64,000 bases of DNA, taken from positions 26,770,869 through 26,834,868 of the forward strand of contig NC_088779.1 in the NCBI RefSeq assembly GCF_954871325.1, read 5' to 3'. This document shows positions 1 to 12,081 of the stretch, piece after piece. The first letter of the stretch is position 1. Every line of letters starts with the position of its first letter. Below the pieces are notes generated by a model. It made no database searches and was not told the origin of the DNA. It saw nothing but the letters and a program-made list of their open reading frames with translations. The position numbers and the translations under genes are program-made. This DNA is from Gordionus sp. m RMFG-2023 (lineage: Eukaryota > Nematomorpha > Gordioida > Chordodea > Parachordodidae).

Positions 1-1
1 C

Positions 2-171
2 TAGTGATGTTAAAAGGCTCGATTTGAGTCGATTTTTTTTAAAACGGCTAACAACGCTCAATGTTTTATTCAGAAAAATATCATGCAAGGTTAAAGATTT
101 TTGCTCATAGTTGACACAAAGGTTTGGACACCTATTAGCGAAATATCGAGGCTTATAAAAATACTTTTTAC
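2..171. mobile_element. MITE family A (hAT-like), 3'-truncated copy
   Basis: Begins with TAGTG and keeps the family-A left arm (GGCTCGATTTGAG, then ACGGCTAAC) and the central segment (TTTTGCTCATAG, GGTTTGGACA, GAGGCTTA). The right arm is missing. Complete copies lie at 26846-27068 and 51733-51952. Confidence 0.7.
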
Positions 172-630
172 ACTAATTCTACCATAGGCCTGGGAGGGGG
201 TGAGGAGTAATTACTCAAAATAGGCATTAAAATTAAGGGTGGGGGGGGGGGGGGGTTGTTAAATTATGATACTAATTTTATTTTAATTATTTAGGTAAGA
301 GGTTAAGAATCGTTAAACAAGCCTGGATATCCTGGATATTTTTGAAATGAGAGTAAAGAAATTAATTAAAAAAATTATAAAATTATATATATAGTGTAGT
401 TGTCTTGTATATACATATATATCTTAAATCCTTGATGCTTATATTCCAGGATTTTGGAAAAAAATTTAAAAATTTGTTTTTTGGAGAGTGGACCTTTTAA
501 AACAATTTTTTTTTAAATTTAAAATGTAAAGATTTATTAATTTAAAACATATCATTTATGGTTCTGGGGAGAACGCCGCAATGATTTCTCTCCCCGTCAC
601 GAATTCCCCATAAGATTATGCGGCTTTGTT
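172..630. other. AT-rich spacer with G homopolymer
   Basis: No gene is visible. A run of about 17 G lies near 240-256. The rest is low-complexity AT with no coding signal. Confidence 0.6.
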
Positions 631-631
631 T

Positions 632-1131
<500 letters not shown>

Positions 1132-1997
1132 ATATGAAAACGTCTTTTGATTTGTCAATATTTGATATACGATTTTCCTAATAATATACGTTAATAGAAA
1201 AACAGGGAATCAGCTTAAATAATTTTCTGTGAAAGTTATTTTCTTCCAAAAAAAATATCTCAATTCCAAGTTTTTCGAAAATAATATTACATAATATTTT
1301 ACAATTTTCTACTTTCTTTACATTCACAGAAGTTAAGATAATCATGAATATATACATAAATGTTTATAAGATTTATGGAATGATATAAATTCTTCGCCTC
1401 CACCTCCCCCCCCCTTCCTTTAATTTTTTTTACAACAAAAATCTACTAGAATCGAAATATTTTTACCTGGAAACACTATGCATCTCCTTATTATCTATTG
1501 GATCTCCACAAACCTTTTGAGAGAACTATTGTAGTCAACTAAAGGTTTACTTAATCTAACTTAGGCAGGTCCTCGGAAAAAAATCTCGAATACAGATACA
1601 AATTCTTAGTAAAAAAGAAAGGATCTTGGATACAGATATTAATATACATAGTTAAAAATATCTAGAATATATATTGATACTTGTATCTTTTACTAAATGA
1701 GAATCACAAGATCCTTTTTTATTTATAAAATAATCATTTGCCTATTAAATTGGAAGAGTTAAGTAAAAATTACATTTTTATATAATTTGTTCATAAATGA
1801 CATGATATAACTTAAGTAAACAATTAGAGAAATAATTTTTAAAATTTTTACATTTAAATATTAAGCTAAGGCTCATTTAATAGGAATAAATATTTTACAA
1901 TATTTGATAAGATATTTTAAAATGAGGTAGATTACAAAATCATACATTTTCTTATTTATTTAAACCTATGCATAATATTTAAATAGACAAGGCAGAG
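1132..1997. other. AT-rich spacer
   Basis: No coding signal. A weak inverted pair occurs: AAGGATCTTGG near 1618 and CAAGATCCTTTTT near 1707. A related GGATCTTG segment is seen near 5820, so this may be a worn repeat. Confidence 0.4.
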
Positions 1998-2162
1998 TAG
2001 AGGTCTGCGTTTGGCGGGTTTTCGCCAGCCCACCCACGCCAGCCCATACAATCGGGTTTTTTAAAAATATTTTCAACTTATGCGGGTGGCGGGCGGGAAT
2101 AATTTTCAAAACAATGAGTGGGCGGGCTTTTTGGCTAAAACCCCGCGCATTGCGGACCTCTA
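1998..2162. mobile_element. MITE family F (hAT-like), 165 bp, with 8-bp TSD
   Basis: Ends are TAGAGGTCTGC and GCGGACCTCTA in inverted orientation. The flanks AGGCAGAG (1990-1997) and AGGCAGAC (2163-2170) match at 7 of 8 bases, as expected of a hAT-type 8-bp target duplication. The inside carries repeated GGCGGG and CCAGCCCACC motifs. A related copy lies at 31304-31453 and a fragment at 46125-46200. Confidence 0.8.
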
Positions 2163-3269
2163 AGGCAGACTAGTATTTCTTTTATAGAATTAAATTAATT
2201 TACATATTTTAAAAAAATTTATTGAAGTAAATTATTAGTTTACTTAATCGAAATTAAATTATTATTTTTTAAAAAATCAGTTTTTCAAACAATTGATCAT
2301 TTAGCTTTTGCCGCTCTTGGATGCAAGCTGCCTTTCCACCAAAGCTTGGTGGTATAAGTCTCCCCCCCCCCATATCCTTGAAGCATTTTATCTTTTCTAA
2401 CTTCAATTGCCAAATTTGTTACACACTTATAAACTTAAATATTATTGCACATTATACTGCAGATTTAAATCACAGGACCAGAAACGCTCTAATAATATTC
2501 AAATATTCTACAAGACAAAGAAACTGAAATTTACCATTGATACAGCATTTCTTCGAATACTTACACTCAGATGTTGTTCAAAGGAAATCTCCATCGCTCT
2601 TTCTTTCCCTAAAGCCAACAATCAGAATGGCGACAATACGATTCTTTTATCAGAAATATCTTTGAAATTCGCGACATTAATTTTCTAAATAAATATTTTT
2701 TTTAAAAAAAATATGACTTGCAAAAATATGATTAATATTGAAAAAAATTGATTAAATTTGTAATTCATGATTAGAAAATTTAAGCAAAAGGATAATCAAA
2801 TTTTTGCAATTTGACATTTTACACAAATCATTATATTAATTTTCAAAAAATAATTTTTACATCTATAAAATTCCTCACGCGCCATTCCTTAGGTATAAGG
2901 AAGGCTCCATTGTATATATATTTTGTGTAATTTGAAATAATATATCTTAAATTAGGGTACAATGTGTATACCAATGATAAATTGGTCTAATAAATTATTT
3001 ATAATCAAATTCACGTCAACTTAGTCTATCTATCGTATAAGTATAATTTTAATATAATTAATGGTAATCGAAAAATAAAAAAGACGTTAACTAAGTACAA
3101 AAAATCTATTTTGAGATATAGTTTTTTTTTTTATAAAAAAACTCACTATCGAAATATTTAAACTTTCCTATCTCTTAGGTTCTCGTGACGATAAAATATT
3201 ATGTTTTAAAATAATGCAAAAATTCTAAGGATCTTTTTTTACTATGCCACTCCCCTTCCCTTATCATTA
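2163..3269. other. AT-rich spacer
   Basis: No supported gene. Open frames near 2320-2690 show no domain and have AT-driven composition. Confidence 0.5.
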
Positions 3270-3656
3270 TTGAGATCTAAAAAAGTAGACCCGGCCCGTA
3301 CCCGGCATGAACAGCTTCGGGCCGGGCCGGGTCGGATCTTGAAATTATTTTTATGCCAGATCATATATCAAGAAAGGCGTCCAATATGCGCCATAGGTAT
3401 GACATATATCTTTTATTTCGAGTATTATAATTTTAAAAAAAAAATTGAAATTAAAATTTTATAAAAAAATAATTTATAAATTTATATAAATTCGGGCCGG
3501 CAAAACTTTTTTTTTAAAAAAATCGAGTTCGGGTCTGGCCGGCAAAACTTTTTAAAAATAATTTCGGGTTCGGGTTCAGGCCGAGCCGGCAATACGGTTT
3601 TTAAAAAATTTCGGGCCGGGCCGGGTTTGAAAAATTAGGCCCGATGCAGATCATTA
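3270..3656. mobile_element. MITE family C (hAT-like, GGGCCGGGCC arrays)
   Basis: Starts near GAGATCT and ends in CCCGATGCAGATCATTA, the family-C terminal pattern. The arms contain repeated GGGCCGGGCC-type words spaced by poly-A/T. No convincing target duplication remains. Better copies lie at 6738-7143, 36524-36902 and 38282-38625. Confidence 0.75.
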
Positions 3657-3796
3657 GTTCAAATATTATATAGAAGAGAAAAAAAAGATTTTTATAAAAT
3701 AGTTTTATATACATATTGTGATCTATCAAATTGTTTTTTGATTCTATGATGCAAACTTTACAAGTTTAAAATGGTACTTTTAATGAGGATAAATTG

Positions 3797-3971
3797 TAGT
3801 GTTGTGAAAAAGCCCGATTAAGGTTATAACCCAAAATAACATTATGCAAGCCTAACAGTTTTGCTCATAGCTGGCAGAAATGCTTGGACATCTATTTGCC
3901 TAATCTCTATGCTTACACAATATTACTTTAGCTTAAATATTCGACCCAAATACGACTTTTTAACAATACTA
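3797..3971. mobile_element. MITE family A, diverged copy
   Basis: Starts TAGTGTTGT and ends TTTAACAATACTA. The central TTTTGCTCATAG and CTTGGACATCTATT segments of family A are kept. The flanks no longer show an 8-bp duplication. Confidence 0.7.
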
Positions 3972-4423
3972 ATTTTAGCTCATTCATATCATAGACAGGA
4001 AAGCCAGACTACTATTTTTAATGGAAGTTGAATTATAAATTTGCAAAAGTGTATTTAAAATTCATTGAAATCAAATCATCATTTTTTAAGAATAATCAAT
4101 TTTTCAAATCATTTGTCCATTAAGCCTTTCCCGTTTTTCGGAGTATTTAACATAGTCACAAAACTGTCAACTGGATCCGATGGAAGTATTGCAATATTAT
4201 ATTTTGAAAATTTTTTTCTTAACGGAAAGATACTTATTTTGACGATCTTTAAGATAATTTATAACCTCAAGCTCAATGTTATATGTATTATTGAACTCAG
4301 CAATATTTGTTTTACTAAAAGAAAAAAAAAATCATTATTTTCTTTAATGGTTGTTAAATCAGTTGGTGTTATAGTTTGAGCTTGATTATATACTACTACT
4401 AATACTACAGGGCGTCATTTAAT
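3972..4423. other. AT-rich spacer
   Basis: No gene recognised. An open frame at 4065-4379 (+) has no domain or codon signature. Confidence 0.4.
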
Positions 4424-4713
4424 AAAGAAGGAAGGAAGGAAGGAAGGAAGGAAGGAAGGAAGGAAGGAAGGAAGGAAGGAAGGAAGGAAGGAAGGAAGGA
4501 AGGAAGGAAGGAAGGAAGGAAGGAAGGAAGGAAGGAAGGAAGGAAGGAAGGAAGGAAGGAAGGAAGGAAGGAAGGAAGGAAGGAAGGAAGGAAGGAAGGA
4601 AGGAAGGAAAGAAGGAAGGAAGGAAGGAAGGAAGGAAGGAAGGAAGGAAGGAAGGAAGGAAGGAAGGAAGGAAGGAAGGAAGGAAGGAAGGAAGGAAGGA
4701 AGGAAGGAAGGAA
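4424..4713. repeat. (AAGG)n microsatellite, about 290 bp
   Basis: Pure AAGG array with a single interruption near 4609. It gives rise to a Leu-Pro-Ser-Phe repeat frame on the minus strand that should not be annotated as a protein. Confidence 0.98.
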
Positions 4714-6729
4714 TATATTGAAAATATTTTTATTATTATCTGACTCTATTCCTTTTAAAATATGGATGTGATCATGATGCCAAAAAAGCCTCATTATATT
4801 TATCATCATATGAAAAAAAATTCACAAATCTTTTGCCTCCCCCCCCCCCTTTCCTTAAAAAACTACTGGTTTTTTGTAGATCATAAATCTGCAGTGGTGC
4901 CGATATATGATTGAGTCTTTAAAATTGTTTTTAGAGTAACTACCTGATTCTCTAAAAATTTCCTTCTTAGCAGCGATCCTTAAAATGATTTAGCATTATT
5001 AAGAATGTCTAGAATATCATATTAATATTTATCTATATATAAATTAGACTGTTCAACTAGGCTTAAAGGGTAAAAACTCTTGACAACAAATGCACATATC
5101 AACTTTGTAATAATTAGTTTTATGGCATTGAATGAAGCTGATACACTGGGTTGAAACATTATTTTTATGGTGCTAGAGTTTTCTGGTGTCCCCGCTCTTT
5201 TAGATATAATTTATATTCTTTGTATAGGCCTAAATGGCACCTTTAGTTTTTAATTAAAAAAATTATTATTATAGAAATAATATACTTTAATGTATTTAAC
5301 AAAATTTTTAGACAGGTTTATTGGACCCTTTATCATTTTTTTGTTTGTACGGACTTGGCATTCAGCCTGTACATTGTCCTTTTTGACTTGAATTTCAAAA
5401 AATTTTCTGTCTAAAATTTTAAGATCGGGATTTTATTCATGTGAAATTATTTTCCACAATTTCATTTTCACTACCATTTAGTCACTATTATGAGTCTTAA
5501 TAATTTTACAAATTAAAAAATATTACATAAAATTGGTAAGGATATTCTATACCATTACATTTATATATAAAATATATTTTTTATTTATTTTTGTTTTCGT
5601 GTTGTTAATTTATCTATCATACTGTGAGTTGTAAATCTTCAAGTTAGGTTGTCAATACCAATAAAATATTATAAATAAGAGATATAAATATAAGATTCCA
5701 CGAGGAAAATAAGGTTATATTCCGTGATACAAAATTTAAAAAATATTTTCAGAATAAAAGACCTTAGATACACTTAATAGTATTTTGTTAAAAAATGTTA
5801 ATATATCAAGATATAAAAGGATCTTGAATTTTAGATACCAGTATTAGCTCTATTGCCCAACCCTGTCAATAGATCAAATTCTTATACGGTATATTATTTT
5901 TTTTTAAAAAACGATAAAGATTTTGATTAATGTAAATTCTCCGTTTGCATCAATCAAACAGATATGGTAAAATAAGAGAATCCAAAGACCGTATTTTCAT
6001 AAAATTAATTCAAAATCATACGTTCTTAGGCCACTCTACAAATTAGTTCAACGCCTAGATTGAAAAAAGGTAAAATAATGAAAGTCTAATATTATCAGAT
6101 ATTACTATTTTTTAGAAAAAATAATTTAAACCATAATTTTTGAATTTTAAAAAATTTGGAGATTATATTGTCAATGTTGGTGTATATTTTCGGAATTTTT
6201 TAAATGATAAATGATTCAGCTTACTATGTAAATAGATTAAAGAAAACCGCATCATTACCAAAACCCAGGATTAGCATCATTCTAGAGCGAAAATTATATA
6301 AACACTGAATGGTGAGCCAATATTTAATGCCTGATTGGTTATTACTATTCATCAATCAGTTTTTCTATACAATAATCATAATAAGTTATAAGCGAAACAA
6401 AAATAAGTTATAAACAAAATAAAAAATAACGGCAGACATTTGGCATAGTTAGCTCCTACATGACGGAAAATTTACTAGAGGCAAACATAGTCTACACACC
6501 CCCTCCCCTCCCGAGAATAATCAGAGAATTATTATAAAAACATCTGTTGGTTTTACAGTATAATTATTCTTGGAGGTATTATGTGTGCATAATCTCTACA
6601 AAAGATTTAAAAGCATTCCCCACCTCCATCATATCCCCCCTCTAAATAACCGGGTTAAATTGCAATTCAAAACAATTATATTTAAATACACAGGGGATGT
6701 TTTTCCACGATCAAATATATTTTTATGAT
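4714..6729. other. AT-rich spacer, 2 kb
   Basis: Nothing with coding character was seen on either strand. Several C-rich runs occur (4842, 6500, 6620). Confidence 0.5.
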
Positions 6730-7151
6730 ATTTATAGTAATCTGCATCGGGCCTAATTTTTCAAGCTCGGTCCGCCGGCCCGAAATTTTTTTTAAAAAAG
6801 TTTTGCCGGCCCGGCCCTATTATTTTTACTAGCCCGGCCAGAATTTATTTAAATATAGAAATCAATTTTTATTATTACTTAAAATAAAAGACATATGTTA
6901 TATAGCATTTAGTTTCAATAAATTAAATCAAAAATTTTTATTTTACATAAAAAATTCAATATAAAATTGATAAATTTAGATATATTTAATAAAATTTCCA
7001 AAGTCCGACCCGACCCGACCCGGCCCGAAATTTTTTAAAAATATTAGGCCCGGCCCGGCCCGAACCCGATTATTTTAAATAGAATTAGGCCCGAGCCCAG
7101 TTCGAAGCCCGTTTCGGGCCGGGCCTAACTTTGCAGATCTTTAATTTATAG
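6730..7151. mobile_element. MITE family C, inverted copy with perfect 8-bp TSD
   Basis: The element is 6738-7143, flanked by ATTTATAG on both sides (6730-6737 and 7144-7151). The left end reads ATCTGCATCGGGCC and the right end GGGCCTAACTTTGCAGATC. The body has many GGGCCGGGCC/CCCGACCCG words in the two arms and an AT-rich centre. The 8-bp duplication supports hAT-type mobilisation. Confidence 0.85.
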
Positions 7152-8299
7152 ATATTATTTGTTCTTTTCGGTTTATTTAATAGGTATTGAAGTAAGATAG
7201 TTTATCTATCATATTTTGAATAGAATTGTATATTCAAAAAATTATAAATTTGACTCATATAAAACTTAATCTTAAGAACAAAGTTTGCTAAACCTTTGGA
7301 GTGAATTTAAAGCTTAGGCCAATAATGCTTAAGTTATATAAATTGTAATTTAATCTTCATTTGTTAAATTTAACAGTGAATAAAAAAGTTATAAGTAAAA
7401 TACTAAATTTACTACTATTCACACAAAGATTCAAACTAAAATGAAAACTCTAGGAAATTAAATAAACAAAATAAAGGTATAAAATTCCTATAATCGTTAT
7501 ATAAAACATTGATTTTTTTAAATCATATTTCAAAATTTTTAGGATAATGCTTACCACGTATATGAACATGTATAAATCAAAAATATTTTGATCAAAGCAA
7601 TATGTGTCTTACAAGTTAACTATTATTTTATTACTCTAAATCTGCTCATTAATTAAATATCAAAAAAACTTATCTATTTTTTTAATATTTAGGTATTATA
7701 AAAAAATCCTTAACCAATAATCATTCAGGTTTCCTAAGATAATATTTTCAAATTTATGCATTTAACGCCCTCTTATGGATATATGTTTGTTAAATCTAAA
7801 AATCTAAAAATTAAATTTAGTTGTAATAAGCTAGTAATTATATTTTTTATTTCTATTAATATTAAGTAAAAATAGAATTATAAATTATTTGATATCTAAT
7901 CACATTATTTTTAAAATGGGTGTGAAATTTTTAGTAAATTTTAAAATATTATTGTGGTGAACTCTATATGCTTAGTGGTAAGACTTACGGACTTTTAGTT
8001 AAGAAAAACAACGTACACAAATTTTCTTGTAAAAATGTTTTATTTCTTTCAATTTCAGTACAAAAAAGAATATATTTTTTATAAACGCGAAGAATGAATA
8101 CAATAATTAATTTTTCTTTTCTTTTTTTTACATAAACTTTTTCAAAAAAATCAATAATACCACATCAATATATATTTTTCTTTACACTTTTCATCAATAA
8201 CCTAATTTCAACACAAAAATCAATACATTTTTACATCATATCACAACAATTATCTCTATTGAAAGATAAACCATTTCTATTATTAGGTCATTAGAATCT
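7152..8299. other. AT-rich spacer
   Basis: No gene or recognisable repeat. Composition is strongly AT-rich. Confidence 0.5.
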
Positions 8300-8440
8300 T
8301 ATTATATATTCAAATTTGGACAATTCAATTTATATTTGTACTGTTATTACAATTCAATCTATTCAATTTATATTTTTATTTTAGTTATAATTTTATTTTA
8401 TATCTTAACCTTTTTAATATTATAGTCTAATTTTAACTTG
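8300..8440 (+). repeat. Left LTR of the Gypsy element
   Basis: Nearly identical to 11296-11437 (about two differences in 140 positions). The exact outer edge is uncertain. Confidence 0.7.
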
Positions 8441-11295
8441 TCGATGGGCAAGTCCTGTTACCGCTGTCTACAAAGATGATGGGAGCATTAGGCTTTGTGC
8501 TGATTTTAAGGACACTGTAAACCCAGCTCTAGAATATTTCAGATACCCTCTACCACGAATCAATGATCTAATAGCTAAACTTTCAGAAGGAAAGAAATTT
8601 ACGAAGATTGACTTTAATAATGCTTTCTTACAGATCCCAATTGATAAAAGTTGCAGAAATATTTTAACCATATCTACGCACAAGGGATATTACCAATTTA
8701 TTAGACTTCCTTTTGGGTTTAAGACCTCATCGGCAATTTTTCAACAGATCATGGATCAAATCTTTGGTGACATGAAAGACGTCATATTTTATATTGATGA
8801 TTTACTTATAACTGGAAAAAACGATGAAGCTCACCTTAACAACATAAAAAAAGTGTTTGATGGGATATCATCGTTTGGGCTTATACCTAACTTCAATAAA
8901 AGTGTGTTCTTTACAAACAAAGTGAGGTTCTTGGGTCATGATATTGACGCCAAGAGGATTCATGCTAATCACGACAAAATGGAAGCAATAATTAATATGC
9001 CAGAACCAAAATCATCTGCTGAATTATCAACATTTCTGGGAATGGCTGGCTACTATAGAAAATTTTTGAACAACTTTGCAGAAATAGCCGATCCACTGTA
9101 TAAGATTGTCAACAAAGAAAAATGGGCTTGGAACCTATAACACTCTAAAAGTTTTAATGATCTTAAGAAGTTGATTAGTCTTCCACCTGCTTTGACATAT
9201 TTTAACCCTGAATTACCGATAGGGATAGCCGCTGACGCATCGAAATGTGGTTTAGGAGCTGTGTTATTTCATACTGAAAAAGATGGTAAAGAAAAACCTA
9301 TAGCTTTCGCGTCAAGAACTTTATTAAAATCTGAAATGAACTACACCAATATTAGCGTGAGGCTCTCTCTATTATGTTAGCTATAAGGAGGTTCCAGGAA
9401 TACTTAATCGGCACGAAATTTACAATTATTACTGACCATAAACCTCTAGTTCACATTTTTTCCAAGGGTCTTAAAGATAATAGCACTATGTCCTTAAGAC
9501 TCCAGAAGTGGAATATTACATTAGGAGGATATGATTTTAATACAAAGTATAAATCCGGTAAATATAATGTTGTTCTTGATTGTGTCTCGAGATTACATCA
9601 AGAATGTCATGATGAAGCTGTTGAAAATATCACTATAATAAATGAATATGGGGATTTACCTATTAATTTTAATCAAATTCGTGATGAAACTTTGAAAGAT
9701 ATTGAATTAAAACAAGTCATAAATGATATTAAGAACAACAGGCCTATAATGAATAATATTTATAAAAACATTGATTTAGAATTGAGTATAATTAAGGATT
9801 GTCTTTACAAAAGCAACAGAATCATAATTCCGTCTTCTATGAGAAAAAATATACTACAGTCATTACATGAAGGTCACTTGGGAGCAGGAAAAATCAAATC
9901 CTTAGCCAAAGATTACATGTGGTGGCCTGGTATAAACAATGACATAGTTATGGAAGTGAAAAGTTGTGACGATTGTAACATATATCATGATAATCCTATA
10001 AAAATACAAAAACCATGGGTTTCGGCTACCAAACCGTTTGAAAGGATACACATAGATTATGCGGGTCCGTTTTTCACAAAAAATTGGTTGATAATAGTCG
10101 ATGCCTACAGAAAATTTCCAATTATTAATCCTGTTAAAAATATTACGACTGATGTAACTTTAAAAAAAAATTTTAAAACTATTTCGCTATATGGAATACC
10201 TGAAACCATAGTTACTGATAACGGCACTAACTTTACGAGTAACGATTTTGAAAAATTTTGCAACAATTTCAGTATCAAACATGTGCTCACATCTGCTTAT
10301 CACCAGCAATCAAATGGCCAGGTAGAACGCATGGTGAGAACGTTCAAAACACATATGAAAAGGAATATTAAAATTTCTTTCTTTCTTTCTTTCTTTCTTT
10401 AGATATAGCACTTGGCAAATTTTTATTTAAATACAGAAATACGCGTAATGATACTACAGGAGTTATACCATCTCAGAGAATGTTTAATCGAGATATTAGA
10501 ATTAAATGGGACTTATTAAAACCGTTGGAGGAGAAAGAGAATAAAATAAACGTTACTTTACCACGAAATAGAACCTTTAACGTAGGAGATTTTGTTTGGT
10601 ATAAAGTACAAGGTGATGATAAATGGTGCAAAGGTATGATCACACATAAAGTAAGTGACATGATGTTCCAAATTAAGACAGAGAAAGTTATCTTGAGGAG
10701 ACATTTAGATCAAATAAGAATTAGAAACTGTTTTAACACACTTATTAAATATGACTCTTAGGATTTTTTTAAGGAGGGAAGTGTGGACAAAAATATAAAA
10801 ATTACTTATAATAACGATATAACACCTTTCTAGACCTGTGCGAATTAAACAAAAACCTGTTTATTTAAAAGTCTACATAACTTAAAATATAAAATCAATA
10901 TTAAAATGCGTAAAGTAAATTAAATATTAAAACGCTTACACTAAAACTCAAAAAATTAAAACGCTGAAAATATTCTATAACAATCTTATTGATTTATCAT
11001 TCTTCATTTATTCTTATATCCAATTTGATGAACTATTATTTCTCATTAATCACAACTTACTGATGATAATAACAATTTTGAAAAATGATAATAATAACAA
11101 CTGAGTATGACAAGCAAGCTATATGACAAAGTCACGATTATAAGGACAACTTACAATAAGGATATCAAGCTTACAATTTAAACAAACCAACGATTGAGAA
11201 GCCAACGATATGATGACTTGTGAAACAACTTGATGAACAAACTAACTACGATAACATAATTAAACTTATGTGAAGGCTTTTTAGAAGAAGGAGAA

Positions 11296-11437
11296 TGTTA
11301 TATATTCAAATTTGGACAATTCAATTTATATTTGTACTGTTATTACAATTCAATCTATTCAAATTATATTTTTATTTTAGTTATAATTTTATTTTATATC
11401 ATAACCTTTTTAATATTATAGTCTAATTTTAACTTGT
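11296..11437 (+). repeat. Right LTR of the Gypsy element
   Basis: Begins TGTTATATATTC directly after a 13-nt polypurine tract, the normal place for a 3' LTR to start. Confidence 0.75.
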
Positions 11438-11440
11438 AAA

Positions 11441-12081
11441 AAATGTTATATATACCTTACGAAAAGAGAAAGATATCAGTTAATAAAATATATTTTTTAT
11501 ACTCTCCGTAAAATTGTTTTTCTCTTCAATCTTAATATCAATATCCTCCATAAATTTTCTAAGAATTGTTATTTTTTAATAATCCTGGAATGTTAAATGA
11601 ATAAATTTTTAACTTATCTTTAAGAGACATTTTAAATTTATTTTATTATTGTTTTGTTAGAAATAAAATTAAAAAAGCAGAATATTTTATACATCATGTT
11701 TATATTTTATTGTATTTAATAATGTAACAATAATGGAAGAAAGAGTTGGAAGGTCAATAGGTAATTTGTAAATAAAAAAATAGATAAATAAAAAAAATTA
11801 ACTGATTCTTGATTGTAAGTATTGATCTTTCTGATGTCCATAACAATATTTTATAGTCATTAATGGTCAGATATACCAAATGATAATTTCTTCCAATATT
11901 ACAACTGTCAAACAGATTATCACATTTTTCAATTGTGTCGTGCTTTATTGGCTGTTATTGATGGGTTTATTAGTTTTGTGTTTGTAAGAAATTTCTTTCC
12001 AAAATATTTTATCGCTTAATAAAAGCAGACGATCCCCACAAAAAACAAAAAAAATCAATAAATAAATACGTACCGATGACA
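11441..12081. other. AT-rich spacer between two transposons
   Basis: No gene seen. Confidence 0.5.

Larger units (their letters stand above)
8300..11440 (+). mobile_element. Ty3/Gypsy LTR retrotransposon, incomplete and broken
   Basis: A fossil Ty3/Gypsy element. Direct repeats of about 140 bp at 8300-8440 and 11296-11437 are read as LTRs, differing at about two sites, so the insertion looks young. Parts in order: reverse transcriptase (8441-9140, with a YIDD-type active site near 8790), RNase H (9171-9600), integrase (about 9850-10400, with an HHCC-type zinc region and an HIDYAGPF core start), and an integrase tail (10480-10761). A polypurine tract, AGAAGAAGGAGAA, lies at 11283-11295 just before the right LTR. 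Gag and protease were not found, and the element carries a few breaks. Confidence 0.88.

Noticed and set aside
4405-4809. Minus-strand frame with Leu-Pro-Ser-Phe repeats
   Set aside because: A direct product of the (AAGG)n array.
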